A stretch of DNA of 57,479 bases from Pseudomonadota bacterium (GTDB taxonomy: Bacteria; Pseudomonadota; Gammaproteobacteria; Pseudomonadales; Azotimanducaceae), in the NCBI GenBank assembly GCA_022571415.1, contig JACZXW010000004.1, positions 1-57,479 on the forward strand, in the 5' to 3' direction. The notes under the pieces are model-generated. The model was not told the DNA's origin, did not search any database, and was given only the letters and a program-made list of their open reading frames with translations. This document shows, in pieces, positions 26,732 through 34,995 of the stretch (its first letter is position 1; each line of letters opens with the position of its first letter). A program made the position numbers and the translations under genes.

Positions 26732-28051
26732 TCAGTGAGTCCTCCCGGATTTAGGACCAGAGGCATGTGAATAGGGGCATCGCTGTTCTTCAATGTGCTG
26801 ATTGAATTCTTCTGCAAAAAATTTCAGGGCGCTGGACAGAGGTTCAATGGCACCCGGGGCATGGGCGCAGTGGGTGTTGCCGATAGCGCCGATAAATGCA
26901 CCTTGTCTTTCCAGAATTTCGATGTCTTCGGGCCTGCCTCGGCCGTTTTCGATATCATCGAGGATGTTATAGATCCAGGGTAATCCCTCCCGGCAGGGCG
27001 TACAGAAACCACAGGATTCCCTGGCGAAGAACATCTCAAGATTACGCACCATCGCAACCGGGCAGGTCTTGTCATCAAGGATAATCATTGTGCCGGTGCC
27101 CATGCGGCTACCAGCCTTCATAATGGTGTCATAGTCCATTGCCAGATCAAGATGTTCCGGCAGAAGGAAGTCGGTGGATGCGCCACCGGGCAAAAATCCT
27201 TTCAGTTCATAGCCGTCCTGCATCCCGCCGGCGTGATCCTCGAGAATTTCCCTGATGGGGGTTCCCATGGGCAGTTCCCAGCAACCCGGATTCTTCACCC
27301 GGCCGCTGACGCCAAACAATTTGGTGCCAGAGTCATCGCCCAGACCGAGTGATTTGAACCAGTCCGCGCCGAAAGCCACGATGTGCGTGATGTTGCACAG
27401 GGTCTCCACATTATTGACGATAGTGGGTCGACCCCAGAGACCGCTGACCTGCGGGAATGGCGGTTTTGCCCTGGGGATAGCGCGTTTGCCTTCCAGGGAG
27501 TTGAGCAGCGCGGTTTCTTCGCCGCAGATATAACGCCCTGCACTGGAATGTAGGTACAGCTCGAAACTGTACCCGGTGCCGAGGATATTCTCCCCCAGGT
27601 AACCCTTCAGTTTGGCTTCCATGATGGCGTCACGCAGGCGTTTTGCCGCCGTATGATATTCCCCACGGATAAAAATGTAGCCGATATCCGCGTCAATGGT
27701 ATAGGCAGAAAGGATCATCCCCTCGATCAGCTGGTGCGGGTCGTGCTCCAGGATCAGTCGATCCTTGAAGGCTCCCGGCTCCATTTCGTCCGCATTGCAG
27801 ACGAGATATTTGTGTCCCTTGGGCCCATCCGGAGTCTTGTCCATGGGCACAAAACTCCACTTCATGCCGGTGGGGAATCCCGCGCCGCCCCGACCGCGCA
27901 AGTTGGAGTCTTTCACCATGTCCAGCACATCGGCAGCAGATAATTTTCCAATGGTACTGCGGATGGCCTGGTAACCACCGCTGGCCTCATATGCGGAGAG
28001 ATCAGTGGGCTCGCCAATCGTGATGTTTCTGGTTAGTGGCTTGTCTGTCAC
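26732..28051 (-). CDS. nuoF: NADH-quinone oxidoreductase subunit F (NADH/FMN-binding)
   Basis: A 439-residue subunit that oxidises NADH at FMN. The nucleotide-binding glycine loop is NLRGRGGAGFPTGMKWSFVP, VCNADEMEPGAFKDR is the FMN/NADH segment, and FFARESCGFCTPCREG carries the N3 4Fe-4S ligands with a fourth Cys in NTHCAHAPGA. It overlaps nuoE by four bases and ends just before nuoG. Confidence 0.97.
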   Translation of the reverse strand: MTDKPLTRNITIGEPTDLSAYEASGGYQAIRSTIGKLSAADVLDMVKDSNLRGRGGAGFPTGMKWSFVPMDKTPDGPKGHKYLVCNADEMEPGAFKDRLILEHDPHQLIEGMILSAYTIDADIGYIFIRGEYHTAAKRLRDAIMEAKLKGYLGENILGTGYSFELYLHSSAGRYICGEETALLNSLEGKRAIPRAKPPFPQVSGLWGRPTIVNNVETLCNITHIVAFGADWFKSLGLGDDSGTKLFGVSGRVKNPGCWELPMGTPIREILEDHAGGMQDGYELKGFLPGGASTDFLLPEHLDLAMDYDTIMKAGSRMGTGTMIILDDKTCPVAMVRNLEMFFARESCGFCTPCREGLPWIYNILDDIENGRGRPEDIEILERQGAFIGAIGNTHCAHAPGAIEPLSSALKFFAEEFNQHIEEQRCPYSHASGPKSGRTH

Positions 28052-28554
28052 GATGCCTTTTCCCCGGGTTCATCGAACAATTGGGCGACATTTGCCGCGT
28101 CCAGGTCATGGTGCAGTTCTTCACCTATCATCATTGCCGGGGCGTGATCACAGTCTCCCAGACAGGTGACTGGCAGCAGGGTGTATTTACCATCGCTGGT
28201 GGTTTCACCATAGTCAATTTTGAGCTTGCGTTTGATGGCGGCGCAAACTTTATCGCCATCCATCAACCAGCAGGAAACACTGTCGCAGAACAACACGACT
28301 TTTTCGCCGACGGGATAGCGGAAAATCAAATTGTAGAAAGTCGCGATGCCGTCCAGTTCTTCGGTGCTCATTTGTAATATTTTTGCTATAGCGATAAGAC
28401 TTTCATCGGAGATCCAGCCGCGATATCCCTGTACTATTTTCAGGGCGTCAATGGCTGCCGACTGTCGGTTGGGCAAGTGACTGATCTCCTCTTCAATCTC
28501 CGTAATCTCCTGTTCGGATAAAGCCGAAATCATGTTCTCTTCTGCCAGATTCAT
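28048..28554 (-). CDS. nuoE: NADH-quinone oxidoreductase subunit E (2Fe-2S)
   Basis: A 168-residue thioredoxin-like ferredoxin subunit holding cluster N1a. The ligands fall in the expected spacing: CDSVSC (C-x4-C) followed by CLGDC (C-x3-C). The N-terminal helical part includes ALKIVQGYRGWISDESLIAIA. It lies 11 bases after nuoCD and overlaps nuoF by four bases. Confidence 0.97.
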   Translation of the reverse strand: MNLAEENMISALSEQEITEIEEEISHLPNRQSAAIDALKIVQGYRGWISDESLIAIAKILQMSTEELDGIATFYNLIFRYPVGEKVVLFCDSVSCWLMDGDKVCAAIKRKLKIDYGETTSDGKYTLLPVTCLGDCDHAPAMMIGEELHHDLDAANVAQLFDEPGEKAS

Positions 28555-28565
28555 TTCCTCGATTC

Positions 28566-30323
28566 CTACCGATCCACGTCAGCCATGACAAAATCGATAC
28601 CGGCAAGGATTGCGATGAGATCTGCAATAAGAAGGCCGCGACTGATCAATGGAATCTGTTGTAAATGAGGAAATGAAGGTGTCCGTATTCGTGTCCTGTA
28701 TGACATGGTCCCGCCGTCACTTGTAAGGTAGTACATGTTGTTTCCCTTGGTTGCCTCGATAGTGACACTGCATTCCCCAGCAGGAATGACAGGTCCCCAA
28801 CTTACATTCACGAAATGATGGATCAGGGTCTCGATGTCGTGCATCGTTCTGTCCCTGGGCGGCGGCGTGGTTAAGCTATGCTCTGATTTGTATGCTCCGG
28901 CTGGCATGTTATCCAGGCACTGTCTGATAATTCTCAAGCTTTGACGAATTTCTTCAACACGGACCTGCGCCCTGTCGTAGACGTCACCTTTGTGAAACAC
29001 GGGAACTTCAAAGTCGAACTGATCGTAGCCGCCATAAGGACGGTCTCGCCGCCAATCAAAATCCACGCCGGTAGCACGGAGTCCTGGGCCGGTGATTCCC
29101 CAGTCCAGTGCTTCGGCTTTGCTGAAGACACCAATATCGACGCAGCGATTCTTGACGATGCTGTTTTGCATGCACATCTTGTGATAGTGATCCATGCGTT
29201 TGGGCATCCAGTCAACGAAATCACGAACCAGTTTTTCCCACCCCTCCGGCAAGTCCTGCGCGACACCTCCGATTCGGAACCAGGACGGGTGCATGCGCGC
29301 GCCGGTGATGGCTTCAATGATGCCAAACAGTCGTTCCCGATCTGAAAACATGTAAAAAACCGGGGACATCTGACCAACGTCCTGGACAAAAGTACCGTAG
29401 AAAACCAGGTGGCTGGCAACCCTGAACAGTTCCGCCAGCATGATGCGAATGACTTTGGCGCGATCGGGCACAGTGATACCTGCCATTTTCTCGATGCACA
29501 TTACGTAGGGCAGGTTGTTCATTACACCGGCAAGGTAGTCGATGCGATCTGTATAGGGGATGTAGGTATGCCAGGTCTGCCGCTCGCCCATTTTCTCGGC
29601 GCCGCGGTGGTGGAAGCCAATTTCAGGCACGGCATCAACAATAACCTCTCCATCCAGCTGCAAAATAATACGGAAAGCACCGTGCACAGAGGGGTGGTTT
29701 GGACCAAGATTCAGGAACATGAACTCCGTATGCTCATTTTTGCGTTTCATGCCCCAGTCTTCTGGTTTGAATCGCATTGCCTCCTGTTCCTTGTCCTGGC
29801 GTTCTTCCGTCAGTTCGAAGGGTTCCTGTTCTGTCGCTCTTGCAGGGTGGTCTTTTCTTAAGGCATGACCCTGCCAGGTGGCCGGCAGCAGGATCCGGGA
29901 GAGGTTTGGATGGCCTGTAAACACAATGCCAAACATGTCCCAGGCTTCTCTTTCATACCAGTTGGCATTGGGCCAGAGGGCGATAATACTGGGCAGTTCA
30001 CAAGCAGATTCGAGGAGGGCAACTTTTAGTCGGATATCCCGATAACGCGTGAAGGAAACCAGGTGATAGACAACTGTGAAGTCAGTCTCGGGTAGATTTT
30101 CCTTGTTGACTCTTGTTCTTTCGTCGACGCCGCATAGGTCGAACAACATTTCAAAGGCGCATTCCTGCTTCAGGTAGGTGAGTACGGACTGCAGTTTGTC
30201 ACGGGAGACCCAGAGAGTAGGAAAATCATCGAAGGTCTGCTGTTCGATAAATGCGATGCCCGGGAACTTGGCAACAAGTTCCCCCACAAGATCATTGTCA
30301 GCAGCATCGATTACCGCAGCCAC
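28566..30323 (-). CDS. nuoCD: fused NADH-quinone oxidoreductase subunit C/D
   Basis: A 585-residue fusion typical of Gammaproteobacteria. Residues 1 to about 175 are NuoC ([46 protein letters not shown]). A short linker follows, then NuoD, a NiFe-hydrogenase-large-subunit relative forming the quinone site ([57 protein letters not shown]). The conserved GPNHPS loop histidine is present. It starts 14 bases after nuoB. Confidence 0.97.
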   Translation of the reverse strand: MAAVIDAADNDLVGELVAKFPGIAFIEQQTFDDFPTLWVSRDKLQSVLTYLKQECAFEMLFDLCGVDERTRVNKENLPETDFTVVYHLVSFTRYRDIRLKVALLESACELPSIIALWPNANWYEREAWDMFGIVFTGHPNLSRILLPATWQGHALRKDHPARATEQEPFELTEERQDKEQEAMRFKPEDWGMKRKNEHTEFMFLNLGPNHPSVHGAFRIILQLDGEVIVDAVPEIGFHHRGAEKMGERQTWHTYIPYTDRIDYLAGVMNNLPYVMCIEKMAGITVPDRAKVIRIMLAELFRVASHLVFYGTFVQDVGQMSPVFYMFSDRERLFGIIEAITGARMHPSWFRIGGVAQDLPEGWEKLVRDFVDWMPKRMDHYHKMCMQNSIVKNRCVDIGVFSKAEALDWGITGPGLRATGVDFDWRRDRPYGGYDQFDFEVPVFHKGDVYDRAQVRVEEIRQSLRIIRQCLDNMPAGAYKSEHSLTTPPPRDRTMHDIETLIHHFVNVSWGPVIPAGECSVTIEATKGNNMYYLTSDGGTMSYRTRIRTPSFPHLQQIPLISRGLLIADLIAILAGIDFVMADVDR

Positions 30324-30337
30324 GTTATTCCTCTCTT

Positions 30338-30976
30338 CTAGACTTCTTTCGGCTCCCTTAAAAAGGTTGCCTTCATGCGTTCTTCGTTGTGCAGATCTCG
30401 CTGGCTTGTTTTTTCAGGTTTAATGACCTGCTGATCGCCAACGACCCAGCTAAGTGGTCTTCTTTCCTTGCCCACGGCGTCCTGAAGCATCATCAGTCCT
30501 TGCAGTAGTGCATCGGGACGCGGCGGGCATCCGGGGACGTAGACGTCGACGGGTAAAAATTTATCCACCCCCTGTACGACACTGTAAATGTCATACATGC
30601 CGCCGGAATTAGCGCAAGAGCCCATGGATATCACCCATTTTGGCTCCAGCAATTGCTCGTACAATCTTTGCACGACAGGCGCCATTTTCAGGAAAACTGT
30701 GCCTGATATCACAATGAGGTCTGCTTGCCTCGGCGTTGCCCGGATGACCTCCGAACCAAATCTGGCGATATCAAAGCGGCTGGTAAATGCGGTTGCCATT
30801 TCCACATAACAGCAGGACAGGCCAAAATTGAAAGGCCAGATGGAGTGCTTCCGGCCCCATGCCAGCAGATCTTCCAGTTTAGCCAGGGCAATATTTTTTC
30901 TGACCTGCGCTTCAAATGACTCATCCACCTGTGGCAGTGGCTGCGAGTCGTCTATCTTGTCGAGGCTCCATTCCAT
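30338..30976 (-). CDS. nuoB: NADH-quinone oxidoreductase subunit B (cluster N2)
   Basis: A 212-residue subunit with the terminal 4Fe-4S cluster N2 next to quinone. The ligands are the tandem cysteines in [10 protein letters not shown], a Cys in [13 protein letters not shown] and one in [13 protein letters not shown]. The N-terminal extension of about 50 residues and the charged tail ([17 protein letters not shown]) agree with gammaproteobacterial versions. The ATG at 30974-30976 lies 3 bases after the nuoA stop. Confidence 0.97.
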   Translation of the reverse strand: MEWSLDKIDDSQPLPQVDESFEAQVRKNIALAKLEDLLAWGRKHSIWPFNFGLSCCYVEMATAFTSRFDIARFGSEVIRATPRQADLIVISGTVFLKMAPVVQRLYEQLLEPKWVISMGSCANSGGMYDIYSVVQGVDKFLPVDVYVPGCPPRPDALLQGLMMLQDAVGKERRPLSWVVGDQQVIKPEKTSQRDLHNEERMKATFLREPKEV

Positions 30977-30979
30977 TGA

Positions 30980-31459
30980 CTATTTTTTTAAAGCCGCTGA
31001 GGGCTCTTCCTTTAAAGCCGCTGAAGGCTCTTTATTAAAAGCTGCTGAAGGCTCTTTATCAGGTTCTCGAACCAGGCCTGTTCTCGTCTTCACGCCCCAA
31101 TCCAGGGCGCCTGATTTCCATTCGTAAATCAAGGCGACGACGAGGATTAGGATAAATACGGAGATGGCGAGATAGCCGAACAGACCAAGTTCATAAAAAG
31201 CGACAGCCCAGGCAAAAATAAAAACGGTTTCAAGATCAAAAATCACAAAGAACATCGCGACCAGGTAAAATTCGACGGCAACAGGAACCTGCTGGGGTCC
31301 AAAGCTGACAACGCCGCCCTCAAAAGGCTCAATGGTTGCGCGCTCCATCTTTGAGCGTTCTCCGATCAGAGCAGACAATCCAAGAATGACCAGAACGAGT
31401 GCAATAACAGCGAAAAAGTAAACTACCAGGGGCCAGAGAGAAGATTCTGTCAACTGCAT
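30980..31459 (-). CDS. nuoA: NADH-quinone oxidoreductase subunit A, with repeat-encoded C-terminal tail
   Basis: A 159-residue three-helix subunit; GAGGGGG precedes the ATG at 31457-31459 (MQLTESSLWPLVVYFF), preferred over 31480. Conserved parts are ALIGERSKMERATIEPFEGGV, VAVEFYLVAMFFVIFDLETVFIFAWAV and WKSGALDWG. Family members normally end soon after DWG. Here about 30 further residues follow, with the unit EPSAA-x3 three times, encoded by a 24-bp tandem DNA repeat. The tail is probably disordered and on the cytoplasmic side. This is the first gene of the nuo operon. Confidence 0.95.
   Translation of the reverse strand: MQLTESSLWPLVVYFFAVIALVLVILGLSALIGERSKMERATIEPFEGGVVSFGPQQVPVAVEFYLVAMFFVIFDLETVFIFAWAVAFYELGLFGYLAISVFILILVVALIYEWKSGALDWGVKTRTGLVREPDKEPSAAFNKEPSAALKEEPSAALKK
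30990..31061. repeat. 24-bp tandem repeat x3 inside the nuoA 3' end
   Basis: Three consecutive 24-bp units (30990-31013, 31014-31037, 31038-31061), each with the core GCTGARGGCTCTT. They keep the reading frame and encode the EPSAA repeats of the NuoA tail. The core is nearly the same as in the 21-bp repeat at 51085-51168. Confidence 0.85.
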
Positions 31460-31830
31460 TCCCCCTCTACCGACATCCAACGAATAGATCGTTGCAGCGA
31501 AGAGAGTGTTAAATGAGTGGGGTCAGGGTGTCGGGTAGCGCATGGGAACGGCAATGGATTGGTTTTGCTATGCACATGTTTATTTAGTGCGGAAAGGCGC
31601 AGCATCAGGTTGTGTGGGACAATCTGAATTGCTGTCGCTGGTACTAAATTTGCCATCCGAACTCCTTGCGGAATTGCCGGTCTTACACTCGTTTTACATC
31701 TACATCTACATCTACATCTACATATATCTATCGCTACAGGGGAAGTCAGGATTTTACCGTCACAATCACCGGTCGCGGCTCGATGTGAAATGTACACCTG
31801 TTCGTTGGTGCACGCAACTGAACGGGTGGG
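31460..31830. other. nuo upstream region with (ACATCT)n hexamer repeat
   Basis: 371 bases between nuoA and the next gene. The main feature is a simple repeat of ACATCT, four full units plus a partial one, at 31696-31723. Reading frames through it consist of repeat codons and lack support as genes. No clear sigma70 promoter was recognised, though the nuo promoter must lie in or near this stretch. Confidence 0.6.
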
Positions 31831-32088
31831 TTACACAATAAAATGGTGGATGAACACTTCGTCAATTTTCAGGTTAATGTCCTTACATTCTTCCGGGTTT
31901 ATGCCTTCATGGTTTACCGAAAGCACGTAGGGACCACCGACCTTGACAGAATCGAACTGGTACTGACCGCTGGCATCACTTGTTTTTGCAAATGCTGAAG
32001 CCGTTGGCTCGTGTACGAGTTTTACGGAGATGCCAGCGATTGGGTCACCCTGCTGATTTCTGATGGAACCGCCTATAGAAGCAGTCAT
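31831..32088 (-). CDS. small carboxypeptidase-regulatory-like domain protein
   Basis: 85 residues making one beta-sandwich of the carboxypeptidase regulatory-like (CNA-B/transthyretin-like) fold: IGGSIRNQQGDPIAGISVKLVHEP, then TSDASGQYQFDSVKVGGPYVLSVNHEG, ending DEVFIHHFIV. There is no signal peptide or lipobox, which is unusual for a domain most often found on secreted proteins. The function is unknown. An ATG at 32086-32088 follows AAGGGACAATAA. Confidence 0.7.
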   Translation of the reverse strand: MTASIGGSIRNQQGDPIAGISVKLVHEPTASAFAKTSDASGQYQFDSVKVGGPYVLSVNHEGINPEECKDINLKIDEVFIHHFIV

Positions 32089-32238
32089 TTATTGTCCCTT
32101 ATTTACTGGTGCGATGAAGGATTCTACATAAAAAACCAAATGAAGTGGAATATCCTGCTCCCACGGTTGCGACTAACGTGAAGTATGCAGGCGTGATGTT
32201 AGTATGAGTGGAAAATATAAATCCAAGGCGAGGGTCCC

Positions 32239-32702
32239 ATGAACGATATCCAGAAATTGTTAGTTGGTCATGGGGCGCTGGTAATGTGGGTGGGGTTCCT
32301 GGTGGGCTTCGGGTTTGCGTTTTTCTGCTTGGCAGGATTGAATTGTGGCCGATCCCGGTGAGCATCGAGTTTCAGTTACCCGGTACATATGACGCCTGGA
32401 GAATGGCGCACCTGGAAGGTGTGCAGAACGGATTGGTGCTCTGGATCGCGGCATTGGTGATGCCGATTATTCCCATTGGGATAGTGGGATCTCGCAGACT
32501 TGCCTGGGCTTTCATCATTACCGCCTGGGCCAACGCCATTGCTTCGATCATCGACCCGCTGTTTCCTGAGAGCAGGGGTTTGAACTTCGGCGGACCCCTC
32601 ACTAATTCGATTGCTTATCTTCTGTTTGTCGTCGGTATTGTCGCGGTGATGGCAGCCACAGCAGTTATTGCCTGGCGATGTTTACGCCGTCAGGAAGAAT
32701 AG
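32239..32702 (+). pseudogene. styrene-oxide-isomerase (StyC)-like membrane protein, frameshifted
   Basis: The ATG at 32239 follows GAGG and reads MNDIQKLLVGHGALVMWVG, then is lost after GFAFF. The rest (LLGRIELWPIPVSIEF, YDAWRMAHLEGVQNGL and three more helices) continues in the -1 frame to a TAG at 32702. One extra T in the T5 run at 32320-32324 would restore a 154-residue, four-helix protein. The joined sequence shows the StyC layout: an early GHG, a GxELWP turn, then a W-x2-AH histidine that in styrene oxide isomerase ligates heme b. Either a real disabling mutation or a homopolymer sequencing error. Confidence 0.65.
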
Positions 32703-32732
32703 GGTGACGCGGCTTACCGGTGCCTTTGCCTT

Positions 32733-33413
32733 TCAGGTCGTCGTCACCCATCCCCCGGCGAACGGCATAACCTGACCGACAATAAAATCGCTTTTGTCAG
32801 AAGCGAGAAACAGGGCCAGTTCTGCTTGTTCTTCCTGTCTTGCGATCCTGCGAGTTGGTACGTTGCGTTCGAGGTGTTTCTGGAAGCGTGTTGACGCGAC
32901 CAGTTCATCCGGGTAATAAACCGGATTGCTGACATAGTTTTGGGCGATGGCATTTATCTGCACATTCGACGGGGCGAACTCCAGTCCTGCCGCCCGTACA
33001 AATGAATTTTGTGCCCCCCGGGCCGCGCAGTAGGCGGTAGAGCCCGGGATGCCTTTGAGAGGGGCGGCGCTGGTGATGGCAACAATCTTGCCGTGACCTC
33101 GTTTTGCCATGAGGGGGGCGAAATGACGGACAAGGCACATCAGCGGGTGGACCATGGTGTTAAACAAGGAATGCCAATCATCGTCTTTGATGTCATCGAC
33201 CGGTGTGCTTTTAGGGTCGTGGGCCAGATTGGCGATAAGAATGTCAACATCATCACAACCGGATACGTATTGCCTGAAGTCATCTTTGAAGGGGACGACC
33301 CCAGGTAAGGCGGTGACCTCAGCGCCTTCTTTTGCGAACAGATCCTTGATGGCTGGACCCATGTAGTCGTCGCTTTGTGTGATTAACACCTTTTTGCCGT
33401 TCAGTCTGGCCAT
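32733..33413 (-). CDS. halohydrin-dehalogenase-like short-chain dehydrogenase/reductase family protein
   Basis: A 226-residue SDR-fold protein lacking the NAD(P) glycine loop. Instead the N-terminus has T12-x4-Y17-x-G19 (TQSDDYMG), the nucleophile-pocket signature of halohydrin dehalogenases. The catalytic part is S115-x12-Y128-x3-R132, with Arg replacing the SDR lysine, the Ser-Tyr-Arg triad of that family. AFAGG-type ending (GQVMPFAGGWV) and the FLASDKSDFIVGQ segment also match. Such enzymes close haloalcohols to epoxides and open epoxides with small anions. It converges with the StyC-like gene, 30 bases between stops. Confidence 0.75.
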   Translation of the reverse strand: MARLNGKKVLITQSDDYMGPAIKDLFAKEGAEVTALPGVVPFKDDFRQYVSGCDDVDILIANLAHDPKSTPVDDIKDDDWHSLFNTMVHPLMCLVRHFAPLMAKRGHGKIVAITSAAPLKGIPGSTAYCAARGAQNSFVRAAGLEFAPSNVQINAIAQNYVSNPVYYPDELVASTRFQKHLERNVPTRRIARQEEQAELALFLASDKSDFIVGQVMPFAGGWVTTT

Positions 33414-33442
33414 GACGCAAAATTCCCTTGTTGAATTCCCCT

Positions 33443-33829
33443 TCAGTTCACATTGGCAGCGTGTTGTTTGAGCAGGGCCAGCGGAATAATTTCCAATGCG
33501 CTGATATGGGTATTATTCAGAAACAGGCGCGGCGCCATCCCTTTTTCATGCGCTTCCAGCCAACGGGCGGCGCACAAGCACCATCTGTCACCTTCTTTCA
33601 GACCCGGGAAGGCAGCATTGGGACTTGGGCTGGAAAGATCATTGCCGACAAAGCGCGAATATTCGAGAAATTCTGCACTGACTTCGATACAGACAGTATG
33701 CGAGCCGACATCTTCTGAACAGGTATTGCAACAACCATCACGGAAAAAACCTGTTAGTGGTTCCATACTACAGGGTTCGAGTTCACCACCCAGAACATTG
33801 ATGGCATCATCTCTAACAATTTGGTTCAT
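33443..33829 (-). CDS. DUF2237 family protein
   Basis: 128 residues with the DUF2237 hallmarks: NVLGGELEPCSMEPLTGFFRDGCCNT, followed by GSHTVCIEVSAEFLEYSRFVGNDLS and GDRWCLCAARWLEAHEKGMAPRL. Several conserved cysteines suggest metal or redox chemistry. The family has no established function and is common in marine proteobacteria. It sits 16 bases after the FecR-like lipoprotein and 29 bases before the dehalogenase-like gene, all on one strand. Confidence 0.88.
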   Translation of the reverse strand: MNQIVRDDAINVLGGELEPCSMEPLTGFFRDGCCNTCSEDVGSHTVCIEVSAEFLEYSRFVGNDLSSPSPNAAFPGLKEGDRWCLCAARWLEAHEKGMAPRLFLNNTHISALEIIPLALLKQHAANVN

Positions 33830-33845
33830 GTATCAGATCCTTGTG

Positions 33846-34514
33846 TCATGATAAATGCGTTGGTGGCTGCGGTTTTTTCAAGAAGGGCTTAACAGAAGTT
33901 TCTTCGATAAGACGCTGCAGTCTTCTTCGCGTCCAGGCGTAGGGTGTTTGTGGCGCAGAACCGGCGATCACCCTTGTTCCGAAATTGGTAGAATTGATTG
34001 TTACCTCGCCATCATCATTACTCACCATCATGGTTCCATCTTTAGTCATGACGACTTCGAGTACATTTGCCGCAAAACTGACGTAGATAATATTAGCGTC
34101 CTGTAACTGAATCACCGCAAGCGGTGTTTGTAGTTCAAGACTTCCTGAATCGTTTAATTTTACAAACAGAGTGCCTTTACTCAGCGTGAGCCGGATTGAC
34201 GACGAATCACCGTTCAGGAGAAAGCGATGCAAGACCAGATGAGTCCTTTGGCCCAGCGTAATAATCGTGTTGTCCCGCAGTGATATCTCCACTTTGGATG
34301 ATTTGTTCGTATCGAATACGTCAGCTGGGTAGATTTTTGACTGGCGCGCCAAAATATATTTCTGGTTGTTACGATTGACGACTGGAAAGCCTTGGGAGTT
34401 GGTGACGTAGCCGATGAGGAGTGGCTCGCTGATGGTCTGTTCACTTTGACATCCCATGAGCAGCAGGCAAGTGCCTGCAACGAGCATGAAGTTAGGGTTT
34501 TTTATCGGGGACAT
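33846..34514 (-). CDS. FecR-domain lipoprotein
   Basis: 222 residues starting MSPIKNPNFMLVAGTCLLLMGC, a lipoprotein signal with the lipobox LLMGC. The mature part is a FecR-type domain: an SKIYPADVFDTNKSSKVEISLRDNTIITLGQ segment, then SSSIRLTLSKGTLFVKL and LQTPLAVIQLQDANIIYVSF. There is no FecI/sigma factor or TonB receptor nearby, so iron signalling is not implied. The ATG at 34512-34514 lies 23 bases inside the end of the upstream cupin gene. A longer frame to 34727 was rejected because it has no signal peptide. Confidence 0.8.
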   Translation of the reverse strand: MSPIKNPNFMLVAGTCLLLMGCQSEQTISEPLLIGYVTNSQGFPVVNRNNQKYILARQSKIYPADVFDTNKSSKVEISLRDNTIITLGQRTHLVLHRFLLNGDSSSIRLTLSKGTLFVKLNDSGSLELQTPLAVIQLQDANIIYVSFAANVLEVVMTKDGTMMVSNDDGEVTINSTNFGTRVIAGSAPQTPYAWTRRRLQRLIEETSVKPFLKKPQPPTHLS

Positions 34515-34989
34515 TGTGTAAATGTTCCATATCCACGTACTCTTTTTTACCTTTAACTCGGTACAAGCGTCGATTGATTCGTGGGTAGTCGCAAATATCG
34601 ATTTCACTACGACTACCTCCCATAAGGTAGACGAGGTCCTCACTGTTCGGGTTGCGCAGGGAATGTGGCAATGACTGCTGACAAAATCCCATAAAATCCC
34701 CAACCGAAATCTCATACTCCACATCACCTATTTCGGCGACACCTGATCCCGAAAGTATATAGATAAACTCCTCATCGCAATGATGAAAGTGGAACTGTGT
34801 AGATTCATGTCCCTGTTCAAGCCTGACCAGGTGAATGCCTATTGTTGACAGGCCCAGATGGTCTCCCAGTGATCGTGAGTGACGCACAGCGTTGTCATTG
34901 AACTGATGGATGTTGACAGATTCAGCCATGTTCTCGATATCGTGCGCGGTCAGGAGTGGTAGGGGCTTTTTGCTGGGTTTTTCATTCAC
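34492..34989 (-). CDS. cupin-domain protein
   Basis: 165 residues with one cupin barrel. Motif 1 is QFHFHHCDEEFIYILSGSG, whose His/His/Glu are metal ligands, and motif 2 is GDFMGFCQQSLPHSLRNP with the last His. The extended N- and C-terminal arms (DICDYPRINRRLYRVKGKKEYVDMEHL) resemble uncharacterised cupins of this length. It overlaps the FecR-like lipoprotein by 23 bases and starts 6 bases after rhlB, so it belongs to that transcript. Confidence 0.85.
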   Translation of the reverse strand: MNEKPSKKPLPLLTAHDIENMAESVNIHQFNDNAVRHSRSLGDHLGLSTIGIHLVRLEQGHESTQFHFHHCDEEFIYILSGSGVAEIGDVEYEISVGDFMGFCQQSLPHSLRNPNSEDLVYLMGGSRSEIDICDYPRINRRLYRVKGKKEYVDMEHLHNVPDKKP

Positions 34990-34995
34990 CTTTCG

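Noticed and set aside
31542-31841. 99-codon plus-strand ORF upstream of nuoA
   Set aside because: Half of it is the ACATCT repeat read as a Tyr-Ile string, with no ribosome-binding site or recognisable domain.
33453-33851. Plus-strand ORF opposite the DUF2237 gene
   Set aside because: A shadow frame; the minus-strand product matches a conserved family.
34515-34727. Longer start for the FecR-like protein
   Set aside because: It would hide the lipoprotein signal peptide and overlaps most of the cupin 3' half in another frame.
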